DNA of 64,000 nucleotides from Beijerinckia indica subsp. indica ATCC 9039 (GTDB lineage: Bacteria > Pseudomonadota > Alphaproteobacteria > Rhizobiales > Beijerinckiaceae). The notes beneath the pieces are model-generated. The model had not been told where the DNA came from and ran no database searches. It was given only the letters and a program-made list of their open reading frames with translations. The stretch lies in NCBI RefSeq assembly GCF_000019845.1, contig NC_010581.1, positions 3,043,501-3,107,500 of the forward strand, in the 5' to 3' direction. Position numbers and translations under genes: made by a program. Shown one piece after another: positions 38,053 through 48,394 of the stretch; position 1 is the stretch's first letter, and each line of letters begins with the position of its first letter.

Positions 38053-38844
38053 TCAAAATTTGGCTGTCGCTTCCTCGCCAGCCGCTTGCGCGGCACGCTG
38101 CTTCTCGATCAGCCGAACGGAAAAGATTGAAAGTTCGTAGAGGAGCAATGCCGGAACGGCAAGCGCCAACATGGAAAAGATATCGGGAGGCGTCAGGATG
38201 GCCGCCACCACGAAGCAGAGCACGATGGCATAGCGGCGTTTTTCGCGCAGGAAGGTCGAGTCGATAATGCCGACGCGGCCGAGAAGCGTCAGGATCACCG
38301 GCAATTGAAAGGTGACGCCAAAGGCCAGGATCAGGCTCATGATGAGCGAAAGATATTCGCTGACGCGCGGCAGCAATTCAATCTGCGGCCGCCCCGGCTC
38401 CTTTGCCTGCTGCATGCCGATGAAGAAGCCGAGCAGATTCGGCATCACCACGAAATAGACGAGAAGCGCACCCGCCGCGAAAAAGAGGGGCGTGGCGAAA
38501 AGATAGGGCGCGAAAGCGCGGCGCTCTTGCTTGTAGAGGCCCGGCGCGACAAAGGCATAGAGCTGCGCCAGAATGACCGGACAGGATAGAAAAGACGCCG
38601 AGAAAATCGCGACCTTGATCTGGGTGAAGAAATATTCCTGCGGCGCGGTATAGATCAATTTTGCGTCGGGACCCGCGACCCGTTCGAAGGGCAGCACCAG
38701 AAGATTGTAGATCTCCTTGGCGAAATAAAAACAGATGAAAAACATCACGAGAAAGGCGATCAGGGCCTTGATCAGCCGGGCACGCAGCTCGATCAGATGA
38801 TCCATCAAGGGGGCCTTGGTGGCCTCGATGTCGGCGTCTGTCAT
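38053..38844 (-). CDS. tatC: Twin-arginine translocase subunit TatC
   Basis: 263 residues with six membrane segments. The N-terminal [18 protein letters not shown] and the conserved loops ([31 protein letters not shown]) are typical. With TatB it recognises the twin-arginine signal and starts export of folded proteins. It is downstream of tatB and tatA; the 118-bp gap to tatB is larger than usual. Confidence 0.97.
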   Translation of the reverse strand: MTDADIEATKAPLMDHLIELRARLIKALIAFLVMFFICFYFAKEIYNLLVLPFERVAGPDAKLIYTAPQEYFFTQIKVAIFSASFLSCPVILAQLYAFVAPGLYKQERRAFAPYLFATPLFFAAGALLVYFVVMPNLLGFFIGMQQAKEPGRPQIELLPRVSEYLSLIMSLILAFGVTFQLPVILTLLGRVGIIDSTFLREKRRYAIVLCFVVAAILTPPDIFSMLALAVPALLLYELSIFSVRLIEKQRAAQAAGEEATAKF

Positions 38845-38962
38845 TCCCTACTCGTCTTGCCCTGCTCGTCTTGCCTGAAAGGGGCGCGCTCGAAAAGACG
38901 GCGCGCGATGAGAATTATAGTCGAGAAACCTGCGTTCCGTTGAACGGATCACACCGGCCGCG

Positions 38963-39403
38963 TCACGCCGAAGAAGACTCCCGCGGGGCGGGCGAGATGG
39001 AGGCTGCGCTTTCCGGCGGGGAAACCGGTGACGGCACAGGCTCTGGCGCGGGCAAGGACACGGGCTCTGTCGGCTCGGGCGATGGCGGGGATTCCGGCGC
39101 AACGGGCGCGGCAGGGAGCGAGGCAACGGCTCCGGTCAGATGGCTCTTGACATCTTGGAGCGGCTGAAAATTAGCCTCGATCTTGGCGCTTTCGCCGAGC
39201 TTTTGCATATTCTCCCGGATCTCGGCCATATCCGCCTCATGCATGGCTTGCATGAATTGCGCCTGGAAATCCGCCGCCATGCGCCGCATCTTGCCAACCG
39301 CCTGGCCCACTTGCCGCATCACGCGAGGCAGATCCTTCGGCCCGATGACGATCAACGCCACAATGCCGATGATGATCAGCTTGCCCGGATCGAAATCAAA
39401 CAT
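38963..39403 (-). CDS. tatB: Sec-independent translocase subunit TatB
   Basis: 146 residues. An N-terminal membrane helix (LIIIGIVALIVIGPKDLP) with the GPKDLP hinge, an amphipathic helix (MRQVGQAVGKMRRMAADF), and a Pro/Ser/Glu-rich tail (about 95-146). The GPKDLP form and the order tatA-tatB-tatC set it apart from TatA. The low-complexity tail is common in alphaproteobacterial TatB. Confidence 0.94.
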   Translation of the reverse strand: MFDFDPGKLIIIGIVALIVIGPKDLPRVMRQVGQAVGKMRRMAADFQAQFMQAMHEADMAEIRENMQKLGESAKIEANFQPLQDVKSHLTGAVASLPAAPVAPESPPSPEPTEPVSLPAPEPVPSPVSPPESAASISPAPRESSSA

Positions 39404-39539
39404 GGAACGCAGTCATCCGCTCGTAAAACCCGTTTAACAAACCTGTACCTCGGCCTTCGCCACAATCAGCAGCGAAGGCCAGCACCAAGCCTGCCTACCC
39501 TGTCATGCTCAATCACCAGCCGCCTGAGCCGCCAATGGA

Positions 39540-39785
39540 TCAGCCTATGCGATGCGTCTCAGAAACTTTCGGCTGCTCCGCGACAGGCTGATGATCGAGG
39601 CTGCGCGCGGGCTCGGCCGGGCGGGCGGCTTCGGGCTTCTCGTCGTCTTCGGACAACCCCTTCTTGAAGGACTTAATGCCCTTGGCGACGTCGCCCATAA
39701 TGTCAGAAACCTTGCCCTTGCCGCCGAACAGAAGCAGCAGGACGGCACCGACGATAATCCAATGCCAGAGCGAGAGAGAGCCCAT
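39540..39785 (-). CDS. tatA: Sec-independent translocase subunit TatA
   Basis: 81 residues from the ATG at 39785; GGAGG is 5 nt before it, while the longer frame would start inside the ribosome site. Membrane helix [16 protein letters not shown], the [13 protein letters not shown] hinge and amphipathic helix follow, then a charged tail. Forms the pore of the Tat export system. First gene of tatABC. Confidence 0.95.
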   Translation of the reverse strand: MGSLSLWHWIIVGAVLLLLFGGKGKVSDIMGDVAKGIKSFKKGLSEDDEKPEAARPAEPARSLDHQPVAEQPKVSETHRIG

Positions 39786-39810
39786 GAAAACCTCCATTCC
39801 CCAGGAATGT

Positions 39811-39900
39811 CTCTAGAGCATCAAACCCAAAAGGGGGTAACCCTTTTTTGGGTAAATTTGATGCGTTTTCAAAAATCTAGAGCGTCGCGCCTGATTCCGA
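39811..39900. repeat. Dispersed palindromic repeat, family 1, copy C
   Basis: Core arms GCATCAAA..CCCAAAAG and CTTTTTTGGG..TTTGATGC at 39817-39864 (inverse orientation to copy B), then AATCTAGAGCG and a GCGCCTGATTCCGA segment that also occurs, reverse-complemented, at the end of the RIME-like copy at 13492-13570. Lies upstream of tatA. Confidence 0.75.
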
Positions 39901-40162
39901 CAAAAAACGACACTCTCATATGGATAGACGTCTTGATAGCACGTTTACGAGCGGCCTGTCGCCTTCGCCAGGTCGCTACTTAAGCACGATTCTTGAAAAT
40001 ACCATCGGCAAGCCTTGACCGGCGCGCCTTGCCGGCCGATTTCGGCTCGGCTTATTCCAGGCTTTTCGCGGTCGCGATGAAAATGCTATTCCGTTTCAAC
40101 GCGTCTTCCCAACCCGCCGGTCGAGGACAAAGCCCGTTTTTCAAACGCCCCACGAGGACTTG

Positions 40163-40402
40163 ATGCCCCTTTATGCCTATCATTGCAACGATTGCGGAAG
40201 CGAATTCGAGCTTCTGGTGCGCTCCTCCGACGTGCCGGCCTGCCCGCAATGCCAGAGCGCCAATTTGCAACAGCTCGTCTCGAAAATCTGCGTCGAGATC
40301 AAATATCCGGCCATCGCTCAATCCTGGCGTCGCCAAGCCCAGAAGGAAGGCGATCTTTCGAACTTCAGCGGGACGGAAATCAACGCCAAGAAAAAGAGTT
40401 GA
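40163..40402 (+). CDS. FmdB-type zinc-ribbon protein
   Basis: 79 residues. Two CxxC pairs, CNDCG near residue 8 and CPQCQ near 30, form an FmdB-type zinc ribbon; MPLYAYHC at the start is the family hallmark. The ATG at 40163 follows a GAGG site (an in-frame TTG precedes it). Putative regulatory or nucleic-acid-binding protein; function unknown. Convergent with scpB. Confidence 0.88.
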   Translation: MPLYAYHCNDCGSEFELLVRSSDVPACPQCQSANLQQLVSKICVEIKYPAIAQSWRRQAQKEGDLSNFSGTEINAKKKS

Positions 40403-40445
40403 CCCTTTAAAACGGCGGCTTGCCCCTCGCAAGCCACCGTTTTCT

Positions 40446-41225
40446 TCAGGGAGTGCTCGGTTCGCCCTTGCTTTCCATCGCCTGCGCTGAGCGGGAACCA
40501 CGCCGCTTGCGCGTAATCACTTCGGAGGGCAGTTCGCCGAAATCCTGTTCCGGCGCATCCGTCTCGACGAGATCTTCTTCCTCATCATCCCGCTGGCGCG
40601 CACCCTTGAGGGCGCCCTTAGCAACCAGGGTCTTCTTCAATTCCTTGAGAGAGGGAAGATCGGAGAGACTCGCAAGGCCGAATTCCAGCAAAAAGGCCTC
40701 GGTCGTGCCATAAGTCATCGGCCGTCCTGGGCTGCGCCTGCGCCCGCGCAGATAGACCCAACCGGTTTCAATGAGCACATCGAGCGTTCCCTTGGAGAGG
40801 CTCACGCCCCGGGTTTCCTCGATTTCACCGCGCGTGATCGGCTGCTGATAAGCAACGATCGCGAGCGTTTCGAGCGCAGCGCGCGACAATTTCCGGATAT
40901 CCGTCTCGGTATCCGTCAACAAGAACCCAAGATCCGTTGCCGTGCGAAACAGCCATTTGCCACCCGCCTGCACGAGATGGACGCCGCGATGGGCATAATC
41001 GGCCTGCAAGCACGCAATGACGTCGCGGACTTCGACCGTTTTCGGTAAGCGCCGCGCAATGTCGCTATCCGACAAGGGCTGGCCCGCCGCAAACAACAGG
41101 GCCTCCGCAATCCTCACCGCCTCGATCAAAGCGGGGTTTAACTGTTTGTCTTCATCGAGGCCCGCCGCCGCCGCTTCGGGCAAAAGCTCTGTGATGTCCG
41201 ACAAGAAACCTCCTTTTCCGTTCAT
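40446..41225 (-). CDS. scpB: Segregation and condensation protein B
   Basis: 259 residues from the ATG at 41225, 35 bp after scpA; the frame is open to 41303 but that would overlap scpA. Two winged-helix domains: EALLFAAGQPLSDSDIARRLP at the start, and LETLAIVAYQQPITRGEIEETRGV, the ScpB hallmark. With ScpA and Smc it forms the condensin complex that organises the chromosome. The C-terminal tail is acidic and Arg-rich, as in other alphaproteobacteria. Confidence 0.95.
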   Translation of the reverse strand: MNGKGGFLSDITELLPEAAAAGLDEDKQLNPALIEAVRIAEALLFAAGQPLSDSDIARRLPKTVEVRDVIACLQADYAHRGVHLVQAGGKWLFRTATDLGFLLTDTETDIRKLSRAALETLAIVAYQQPITRGEIEETRGVSLSKGTLDVLIETGWVYLRGRRRSPGRPMTYGTTEAFLLEFGLASLSDLPSLKELKKTLVAKGALKGARQRDDEEEDLVETDAPEQDFGELPSEVITRKRRGSRSAQAMESKGEPSTP

Positions 41226-41260
41226 CGAGATCAATGAGTCAAAAAGAGGCAAGGCGATCT

Positions 41261-42169
41261 TCAGGACGCCTTGCCTTTGTCCGCTGCAATGCTCTTGACC
41301 CATAAGGGAGCGAAAGGCTCATCCTGGCGGAGCGCGACCAAGCCCTCCCGCGCCATTTCCAACATGGCCGACAAGGATGAGGCGCGCACCGTGCGCCGCA
41401 TTTCCGGCGTCGTGCAATAATGCAGTAAATAGGCATCGAGCGGACTCCAGTCCGCCACCGCGCCAATCAGACGTTCCAGTTCCGCGCGCGCCTGTGTCAG
41501 CGACCAGACCGTGCGCTGCTTCAAGGTCACAACGCTCGGCCCCTTTTCATGCTTGCGCGGAAATGGGCGGCGCGCCCTACGGCTCGCATAGATTTCGAGC
41601 AATTCCTGGAGGCTCGTCTCCCATTGCGGAGTCATCACCTTTTCGATCTTTTCCGGATTGCCGCGCAAAACCGTGTCGCGACCAAGACGCGGCCGGCCAA
41701 CGAGTTCACTGGCAGCGGCGCGCAAGGCTTCGAGCCGGACAAGACGCGCCGCCAAAAGACGCGCGACTTCCTCCGCTACCGGTTCCTCATTCTCATTGGC
41801 CTGGGGTAAAAGAAGGCGGGACTTCAAGTATGCAAGCCACGCCGCCATGACGAGATAATCGGCAGCGAGTTCCAGACGCAGACTGCGCGCTTCCTCGATA
41901 AAGGCGAGATATTGCTCGACGAGCGCCAGGACTGAAATTTTGTGCAGATCGACCTTCTGGCGCCGCGCCAGATCGAGAAGGAGATCGAGCGGCCCCTCGA
42001 ACCCTTCAAGCTCGACGATGAAGGAGGTCTCCATGAGGGCGGATACACCGGCGGCGGTGCCCTCTCCTTCTGCCGGCACGTCCTCGAATTCATCCTGTGC
42101 CAAGCCCACCGCTCCCTTGATCGCGCACCGATAATGTCTCGAAACGAAACGTTCGATCAGGCGAATCAC
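41261..42169 (-). CDS. scpA: Segregation and condensation protein A
   Basis: Up to 302 residues. The kleisin core begins FEGPLDLLLDLARRQKVDLHKIS at about 58 and the LSLIYQLLE-equivalent region and C-terminal winged helix follow. The longest frame starts with GTG at 42169; its first 20 residues are not family-like, and a GTG at 42109 preceded by AAGGGA is an equally good start. Bridges Smc heads with ScpB. The gene usually follows nagZ in related genomes, but here only a terminator and a 113-bp gap precede it. Confidence 0.94.
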   Translation of the reverse strand: MIRLIERFVSRHYRCAIKGAVGLAQDEFEDVPAEGEGTAAGVSALMETSFIVELEGFEGPLDLLLDLARRQKVDLHKISVLALVEQYLAFIEEARSLRLELAADYLVMAAWLAYLKSRLLLPQANENEEPVAEEVARLLAARLVRLEALRAAASELVGRPRLGRDTVLRGNPEKIEKVMTPQWETSLQELLEIYASRRARRPFPRKHEKGPSVVTLKQRTVWSLTQARAELERLIGAVADWSPLDAYLLHYCTTPEMRRTVRASSLSAMLEMAREGLVALRQDEPFAPLWVKSIAADKGKAS

Positions 42170-42203
42170 ATTAGCAGTTTTTCGGATTCATGGCTAATGG
42201 CTG

Positions 42204-42242
42204 AAAAAAGAGACGCCCCTGCCCGGAGATCCGGACAGGGGC
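42204..42242 (-). terminator. Terminator after the SPOR-domain gene
   Basis: Stem GCCCCTG.CCGGA (42215 on) with TCCGG.CAGGGGC (to 42242) around a 2-4-nt loop; on the minus strand it is followed by GTC and then TCTTTTTT. It would separate argS/SPOR transcripts from scpA. Confidence 0.85.
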
Positions 42243-42282
42243 ATGCTTCGTGTCACAATAAGAACGGGTGCTAATACTTGAA

Positions 42283-43818
42283 CTAATTCTTGGCGACGAA
42301 ACAATTGCCGCCGGCTCCCTGAACCTGCTGACACAGGCCCGTCGCCTCCTCGCGCGAGAGGCCGCCGACACGCACCCGATAGACCGTTTTATCGCCATTG
42401 ACAGCCTTGCGGATCGACGTGTGACGTCCGCCAAGCGCTGCCGCATACTGACGGCCCAGCTTGGTCTGAATGTCACGGGCTTCCTGTTCCGACGTCGGCG
42501 CCGCGAATTGTACCGAGAAAGCACCATTGCCAGCAGCCGCCGCAGTGTCAGGCGTCGCGGAAGCGAGTTGCTGCGCGGGTTTGGCCTTGGCTCCGGCATT
42601 GGCGCTACCGAGCGGCGTGGATGCGGAAGATGCCGTTCCGTTGATCGCTTCTGCCACCGGGTCCTTCGGCGTCACGCGCGCTGTGGATTTCGGTGTCGCC
42701 GCCTTGGCGGCAGGAGCGGCAGGCCTTGGTGCTGGCACGGGCACGGACGAGGCGGTCGTCTGCGGCGGCGTATCATTCGGCAACAAGGTCCCGTCCGGCC
42801 GTACGGAGACGGTTTTCACCTTTTTGGGTTCGATCAGCGAGGCAATGCTCATCGATTGTTGGGGGGCCGGTTGCGGCGGGGCGCTCGCCTGCTGATGCGG
42901 CATGGGAGGCGCCGCAGGCACCGGCACGCTGGCGGCAGCGGCGCCAGGCCTGGCCAAAGGTGCACTCTGGGCATCCCGGATTTGCGCCTGGCTCAAATCG
43001 ACGGGCTGTTCCTGGTGCCCCGTCAAGGCCGCAGTTGTCGAGGGCGCCGATTTGTCCAGAATCGAGGCGTCCTGCGTCACATTATCCGCATTGGCCGGAC
43101 TGCTCGGCTGGATCTTGGTCGGGCCGCTCTCCGCCATAATGGTTGTCACCTCATGCGGCCCCGATCCCTTGCCCTTGTAGACAAAGCTCGCCCCAATGCC
43201 CACGAGACCAACGAGGAGGATACCGGCCACGATATAAAGCGGCCTGCGCGAACGCGGCTCTTCAAAAGCGTGCGTGCCATAGGCCGCTTCCTCGGGAGCG
43301 CCGGAATCAGCGACCTCGTCATAAGGCCAAAGATCGGCGTTGCCCTGCTGATCTGGATAGGGCTGGTAAAAAGCCTCATTGGTTCCCGTGGCGGCATAGC
43401 CGTGGCCGGCGTAGGTCGCCTCTTGATGGTGGGGGCTAGCGAAACCCGGCGCTTGCCCTTGCCCTTGCGGAAACTCCATGCCGGGCGGAAGAGAGCCAAG
43501 CAAACCGGCCTGAATGGCGGCGAAATCGGCCCGCCCCCTCGATAGGTTCACATTCGCCTCAGCGTCCGCGACTGTCCTGGCCGGCTGCTGCCATTGCGGC
43601 GCTTCCCAGCCCCGTTCCGTCATCGGACCCCTCGCTTGATCATGCTCCTGCACCGGCTCGAACATGGCTTTGAACGGATCCTCGGCCACATCGGACAAAC
43701 GAGCCAATGCGCTCAAGGCGTCATCTTCCTTGCGAGCCTGGGCGGAGGGTTGGCGCAAACGGCGCTCGAACTCCTCCAGATCGATCATCGGGCGCCGTCT
43801 CGCAACAGATTCGCTCAT
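42283..43818 (-). CDS. SPOR-domain inner-membrane protein
   Basis: 511 residues from the ATG at 43818. Cytoplasmic N-terminal part with Asp/Glu-rich segments, one membrane helix (PLYIVAGILLVGLVGIGASFVY) near 210, a long Ala/Pro-rich periplasmic linker, and a C-terminal SPOR domain (FSVQFAAPTSEQEARDIQTKL...YRVRVGGLSREEATGLCQQV). SPOR domains bind denuded glycan at the division septum. Located after argS as in other Hyphomicrobiales. Confidence 0.92.
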   Translation of the reverse strand: MSESVARRRPMIDLEEFERRLRQPSAQARKEDDALSALARLSDVAEDPFKAMFEPVQEHDQARGPMTERGWEAPQWQQPARTVADAEANVNLSRGRADFAAIQAGLLGSLPPGMEFPQGQGQAPGFASPHHQEATYAGHGYAATGTNEAFYQPYPDQQGNADLWPYDEVADSGAPEEAAYGTHAFEEPRSRRPLYIVAGILLVGLVGIGASFVYKGKGSGPHEVTTIMAESGPTKIQPSSPANADNVTQDASILDKSAPSTTAALTGHQEQPVDLSQAQIRDAQSAPLARPGAAAASVPVPAAPPMPHQQASAPPQPAPQQSMSIASLIEPKKVKTVSVRPDGTLLPNDTPPQTTASSVPVPAPRPAAPAAKAATPKSTARVTPKDPVAEAINGTASSASTPLGSANAGAKAKPAQQLASATPDTAAAAGNGAFSVQFAAPTSEQEARDIQTKLGRQYAAALGGRHTSIRKAVNGDKTVYRVRVGGLSREEATGLCQQVQGAGGNCFVAKN

Positions 43819-44197
43819 GATTTCCAATCTCCCATCGCACCGCATTATCAGGCCATCACATCCGCCACGCAGAGCCCTGCCTGAGCTCCGTGCGCGCCGG
43901 ATATTTCCCGTTAGTTTGCTTTATTGATGCAAAAGCCCTGAAATTTTTCTTAAAAATTGTATTCCTTCGGTGAAATCAGCAACGCGTTTCACCCTTCGCA
44001 TAGGCGTCAAGCCACACAATCCGGCCGCGGACGTCTACCGTAACACTTTCAGAATAAAGGTATTTCAGCCTTACTCGATACTAACCGAGAATAACGAAAA
44101 TTCGAGAATAACCGGGGATGAGCGTCATCATCCTCGGGTCACTATCGCATCGCTTGTTCATCCAGATGAATCAGCGATGATATAAGTCTTTATTATG
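43819..44197. other. 380-bp upstream region of the SPOR gene
   Basis: No gene seen. Several short AT-rich runs (for example near 43925-43965) could hold a promoter for the SPOR gene on the minus strand. A dispersed palindrome closes the region on the argS side. Confidence 0.4.
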
Positions 44198-44247
44198 GCA
44201 TCAAATTTTTCCTGAAAGGGGATCCTTTTCAGATTTGATGCTAGAGC
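44198..44247. repeat. Dispersed palindromic repeat, family 1, copy D
   Basis: GGCATCAAAT, CTGAAAAGG-type arms (CCTGAAAGGGG and CCTTTTCAG) and ATTTGATGCTAGAGCG. Same outer frame as copies A-C. It sits 26 bp past the argS stop and may act as its terminator. Confidence 0.75.
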
Positions 44248-44272
44248 GGTTAGCACACTCAGCGCATTTCGC

Positions 44273-46045
44273 TCACCGCATTTCACTTGGCGCGCTCACC
44301 CCAAGAAGGCTAAGCCCGCTCGCCAGAACCTCGGCCATGATATGGACCAGCGCGAGCCGAGCGAGTGTCAAGTCCCGTCTTTCTTCATAAATAAAGCGTA
44401 AATGAGGCTGATCCTTGCCTCGCGTCCAGTGGGCATGCAATTCCGACGCCAAATCATGCAGATAGAAGGCAATCCGGTGGGGTTCATGCGCCAGGGCCGC
44501 GCCTTCGACCACGCGAGGAAATTGCGCGATGATCTTGATCAGCCGCGCCTCGCCTTCATCGCCCAGCAGAGAGAAGTCCGCCGTTTTCAAAGCTGCGAGC
44601 GAACAATCAAGATCCGGCAGAAGGGTCGCCGCCTGCCGGAAGACGGATTTTACGCGCGCATGGGCATATTGCACATAAAAGACCGGATTATCCTTGGATT
44701 GCTCGATGACCTTGGCGAGATCGAATTCAAGCACTGCGTCATTCTTGCGAAACAGCATCATGAAACGGACGGCATCGACGCCGACCTCATCCACCACCTC
44801 GCGCAGGGTCACGAAATCGCCCGCCCGTTTCGACATTTTGACCGGCTCGCCACCGCGCATCAGCTTGACCAACTGGCAAAGCTTGACGTCGAGCGTCACA
44901 CGGCCCTCCGAAAGAGCCTTCACCGCCGCCGCCATGCGTTTGACATAGCCGCCGTGATCAGCGCCCCAGACATCGATCAAGACCGAATAACCCCGGTCGA
45001 TCTTGGTCTTGTGATAGGCAATGTCGGACGCGAAATAAGTGTAGGTGCCATCCGATTTCTTCAAGGGCCGATCGACATCGTCCCCGAAATCGGTGGATTT
45101 GAAGAGAACCTGTTCGCGGTCTTCCCAATCTTCGATCGCCTGGCCCTTGGGCGGCGGCAGGCGGCCCTCATAGACGAGGCCACGGTCCCGCAGAAAGGCA
45201 ATGGCAGCGGCCACCTGATCTCCGTCCTCGCTCCGGGTCAGTGACCTTTCCGAGAAAAAAACCTCATGCGTGATGTTGAGCGCGGCGAGATCGTCACGAA
45301 TCATCGCCATCATTCCGTCGATCGCGGCAAGGCGGAAAATCTCGAGCCATTCTTCCCCGTTGCTGCCTCTATATGTATCGCCATGGGCTTGCGCGAGGCT
45401 GGCGCCGACACTTTTGAGATAATCCCCTGGATAAAGACCTTCGGGGATCGCGCCAATCGTTTCGCCAAGCGCCTCGCGATAGCGCAGATGCGCAGAACGA
45501 GCGAGGACATCGACCTGTGCGCCCGCATCATTGATGTAATATTCGCGAGTGACCCCAAAACCCGCGAAAGCCAGCAGATTGGCGAGCGCATCGCCAAAAA
45601 CCGCGCCTCGCCCATGGCCGACATGCATTGGCCCGGTGGGATTGGCCGAGACATATTCGACATTTATTTTTTCTTGCGCAGCCGTCGCCGGACGGCCGAA
45701 ATCCGAGCCTTGCTCCAAGGCGGCGCCAAGCAGACGTCCGAAAAACTCGGGTTTCAAACGAATATTGATGAAGCCAGGCCCGGCGACCTCGGCTTCCGCG
45801 ACATCGCCATCTTCGGCCAGGGCCACGGCGATTTCCACAGCGAGCTGGCGCGGATTGGCGAAGGCGGGCTTCGCCTCCTTAGCATAGACCATGGCCGCGT
45901 TGGCGGCGAGGTCGCCATGGGCCGCCTCGCGCGGCGGCTCGACGACGAAACGCGTCAGATCGAGATCCTCAGGCAAGCGGCCAGAGCCGATGATCCCGCG
46001 CAAAATGGCGGCGATACGCGCGTGAAACTCGGTGAAAATATTCAT
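44273..46045 (-). CDS. argS: Arginyl-tRNA synthetase
   Basis: 590 residues, the standard length. Class I motif HVGH in [18 protein letters not shown] (the usual ArgRS replacement of KMSKS) in [10 protein letters not shown], and the C-terminal DALR anticodon domain ([15 protein letters not shown]). The N-terminal Add1 domain is present. Follows dgt on the same strand with a 169-bp gap. Confidence 0.97.
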   Translation of the reverse strand: MNIFTEFHARIAAILRGIIGSGRLPEDLDLTRFVVEPPREAAHGDLAANAAMVYAKEAKPAFANPRQLAVEIAVALAEDGDVAEAEVAGPGFINIRLKPEFFGRLLGAALEQGSDFGRPATAAQEKINVEYVSANPTGPMHVGHGRGAVFGDALANLLAFAGFGVTREYYINDAGAQVDVLARSAHLRYREALGETIGAIPEGLYPGDYLKSVGASLAQAHGDTYRGSNGEEWLEIFRLAAIDGMMAMIRDDLAALNITHEVFFSERSLTRSEDGDQVAAAIAFLRDRGLVYEGRLPPPKGQAIEDWEDREQVLFKSTDFGDDVDRPLKKSDGTYTYFASDIAYHKTKIDRGYSVLIDVWGADHGGYVKRMAAAVKALSEGRVTLDVKLCQLVKLMRGGEPVKMSKRAGDFVTLREVVDEVGVDAVRFMMLFRKNDAVLEFDLAKVIEQSKDNPVFYVQYAHARVKSVFRQAATLLPDLDCSLAALKTADFSLLGDEGEARLIKIIAQFPRVVEGAALAHEPHRIAFYLHDLASELHAHWTRGKDQPHLRFIYEERRDLTLARLALVHIMAEVLASGLSLLGVSAPSEMR

Positions 46046-46213
46046 GAAACAGCCTGAAAACCGGAATGGGCCGAAAATGGCCTCTTGAAGGCTCCTCTAT
46101 AGCATGAAGCGAAAAATCGAAATCCGGCATCACGCGTCAGAGGCAAATCGGGATTCCCAAGGCATTTCCGATCGGCTGGACCAGAAATGCCCTGGAAGTT
46201 GGAGGCTTCGGAA

Positions 46214-47434
46214 TTATGCCGAAAAATCCGGCGCCGTATCGAACAGCCGGCGATGTTCATTAATGGCGAAACGGTCGGTCATGCCGGCGATATAATCGCA
46301 GACGACGCGGGCCCGTTTGGCTTCATCGCTTCCAGCCCGGCGCGCGGCCTCAGCCCATTCCGGCGGCATCTCCTCGGGCGCATCGAAAAAGCGCGGGAAA
46401 AGCCGCGAGATCACCTCGGCTGCACTATCGCGCATCGCATTCAGACGCGGGTGTCGGTAGAGGTTCTGGAACAGAAAGCTTTTGATCATCTTGTCGACGC
46501 TTTGGGTCGCCTGCGAGAAGCCGACTAGAGGGGATTTTTGCGCCCGCACATCCTCGATACTCGTGACACCCGAAGCCATGATACGCCGTCGGCTTTCATC
46601 AATCGCATCCTCAATGCAATGGGTGATCAGCCGGCGCACCAGTTCGTGAATGACACGCACCGGTTCAAGCCCCGGATAAAGGGTCTCGATCTCACTGCCG
46701 ATATCGCGCAGAAAATCGACTTCCGAGATCTGCTGAAAGGTCAGAATGCCGGCGCGCAGGCCATCATCGATATCATGCGCATTATAAGCGATGTCATCAG
46801 CCAGCGCCGCCGCCTGGGCCTCGGCGCTGGCAAAGGTCGAAAGATCGAGGCGATGGACCGCATCAAAAGCAATGAGCGCCATCGGCAAGCCACGCTTGGC
46901 GTAACGCGGCACCGGCGTCCCGTCGGCTTCGAGCAGGGGACCATTATGTTTGACGAGACCCTCGAGGGTCTCAAAAGTCAGATTCAAGCCATCGAACGCG
47001 GCGTAGCGGCGCTCCAATTTGGTGACGATCCGCAGGGCCTGAGCATTATGATCAAACCCGCCATAGGGCAGCATGATCGCATCGAGCACATCCTCGCCCG
47101 TATGGCCGAAAGGCGTGTGGCCAAGATCATGCGCAAGCGCCAAAGCCTCGGCGAGATCATCGTCGAGGCCCAGAGCCCGCGCCAAAGCCCGCGCGATCTG
47201 TCCAACCTCGATCGAATGGGTCAGACGCGTCCGGTAATGGTCACCCTCATGCGGGACGAAGACCTGGGTTTTATGGGCGAGCCGGCGAAAGGCGGCGGAA
47301 TGGATAATGCGGTCCCGGTCGCGCTGGAAATCCGTGCGCGAGGGGGACGCGGGTTCCTCCACCAAACGGCCGCGACTTTTTGCCGCATTCGCCGCATAGG
47401 GGGCACGGACGGGATTAAGGTCGAAAGCTTGCAT
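46214..47434 (-). CDS. dgt: Deoxyguanosinetriphosphate triphosphohydrolase-like protein
   Basis: 406 residues from the ATG at 47434, which follows GAGCGGGA; the longest frame begins with TTG at 47461. HD-domain metal ligands are visible in [17 protein letters not shown] and [17 protein letters not shown], and [14 protein letters not shown] follows. It belongs to the type 2 dGTPase subfamily, which hydrolyses dNTPs to deoxynucleosides and triphosphate. Head-to-head with erpA; the 190-bp gap should hold both promoters. Confidence 0.94.
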   Translation of the reverse strand: MQAFDLNPVRAPYAANAAKSRGRLVEEPASPSRTDFQRDRDRIIHSAAFRRLAHKTQVFVPHEGDHYRTRLTHSIEVGQIARALARALGLDDDLAEALALAHDLGHTPFGHTGEDVLDAIMLPYGGFDHNAQALRIVTKLERRYAAFDGLNLTFETLEGLVKHNGPLLEADGTPVPRYAKRGLPMALIAFDAVHRLDLSTFASAEAQAAALADDIAYNAHDIDDGLRAGILTFQQISEVDFLRDIGSEIETLYPGLEPVRVIHELVRRLITHCIEDAIDESRRRIMASGVTSIEDVRAQKSPLVGFSQATQSVDKMIKSFLFQNLYRHPRLNAMRDSAAEVISRLFPRFFDAPEEMPPEWAEAARRAGSDEAKRARVVCDYIAGMTDRFAINEHRRLFDTAPDFSA

Positions 47435-47625
47435 AACATCCCGCTCGATAGGGCTGGTCAAATTCCCAGGGCTGACTCATTGCGGTCATAGGCTTTGCGA
47501 CGTATCTTCCCTATTCCAGGGCGAGGCAAGCGCCATTCCTATATCATAGAGTAGCGCCGCCGCACGCCGCCGCGATTTCTCAGGCCGCAGGTCCTGACCA
47601 GAAGGTCCTGTTCAGAGGTTCATCC

Positions 47626-47982
47626 ATGAGCGAAGTCATCAGCGAAGCCGCCACCGAAACGCCCGTCATCCTAACGGAGAACGCCGCTAAGCGCGTTGTC
47701 GAAATCATGAAAACCGAAGCTCCCGGCTCCGTACTCCGCGTCGGCGTCGATGGCGGCGGCTGCTCCGGCTTCACCTATACCTATAATGTCGTCACCGAGC
47801 GCGAACCCGACGACCTCGTTCTCGAGCGTGACGGCGCGACCGTGCTGATCGACCAGATTTCACTCGAATATCTGCGCGGTTGCCAGATCGATTTCATCGA
47901 CGACCTCATGGGCCGGATGTTCAAGATCTCCAATCCCTCCGCGACGGCCTCTTGCGGCTGCGGCTCCAGCTTCGCTGTCTGA
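47626..47982 (+). CDS. erpA: Iron-sulfur cluster insertion protein ErpA
   Basis: 118 residues of the A-type carrier family. The three conserved Cys are in GGGCSGF and SCGCGSSF near the C-terminus. GAGG ribosome site before the ATG. Delivers Fe-S clusters to apo-proteins. In Hyphomicrobiales it is next to dgt, as here. Confidence 0.95.
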   Translation: MSEVISEAATETPVILTENAAKRVVEIMKTEAPGSVLRVGVDGGGCSGFTYTYNVVTEREPDDLVLERDGATVLIDQISLEYLRGCQIDFIDDLMGRMFKISNPSATASCGCGSSFAV

Positions 47983-48394
47983 GGCCGGAATGCGGTCGGA
48001 ACAAGGGTGCGTTCGCGTCCCCTTGGACGGCCTCTCCTTTTCTTTGGCAATGAACTCACGCCGATCCTGTATCGGCGTGAACGATTCTAGCCCTCTGCCA
48101 TTCTTCTTTCTTCCTTTTTCACATTTCCTTGAAGCGCTTTTCTCCCCATCAACAAGCCTGTAGAAGCGCGCAGGCGAATCCATCTCTTTCAATCAAAAGA
48201 GAACGCCCCACCTTCTTGAAAAGACATCATATCGATCGCAAAATAGGTGTTGCGTCGGATCTGAGTCTCTCGTGCGAAAGCGCATGAACTCATCCCAAGA
48301 GTAGCGGCCCAAGAGCCATAATTTCATCCCCTTTCCAAGCTACATCTGACTAGCGTTAAGCGCGTGTCAGGCTGATGCTCCAGCGCGAGGTCTT
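47983..48394. other. Intergenic region after erpA
   Basis: No gene seen in 412 bp. A hairpin with perfect 10-bp arms (TCACGCCGAT at 48056-48065 and its complement at 48071-48080) lies 74 bp past erpA; it has no T-tail. The right part is AT-richer and precedes the secreted-protein gene with a GCGAGG ribosome site. Confidence 0.45.
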
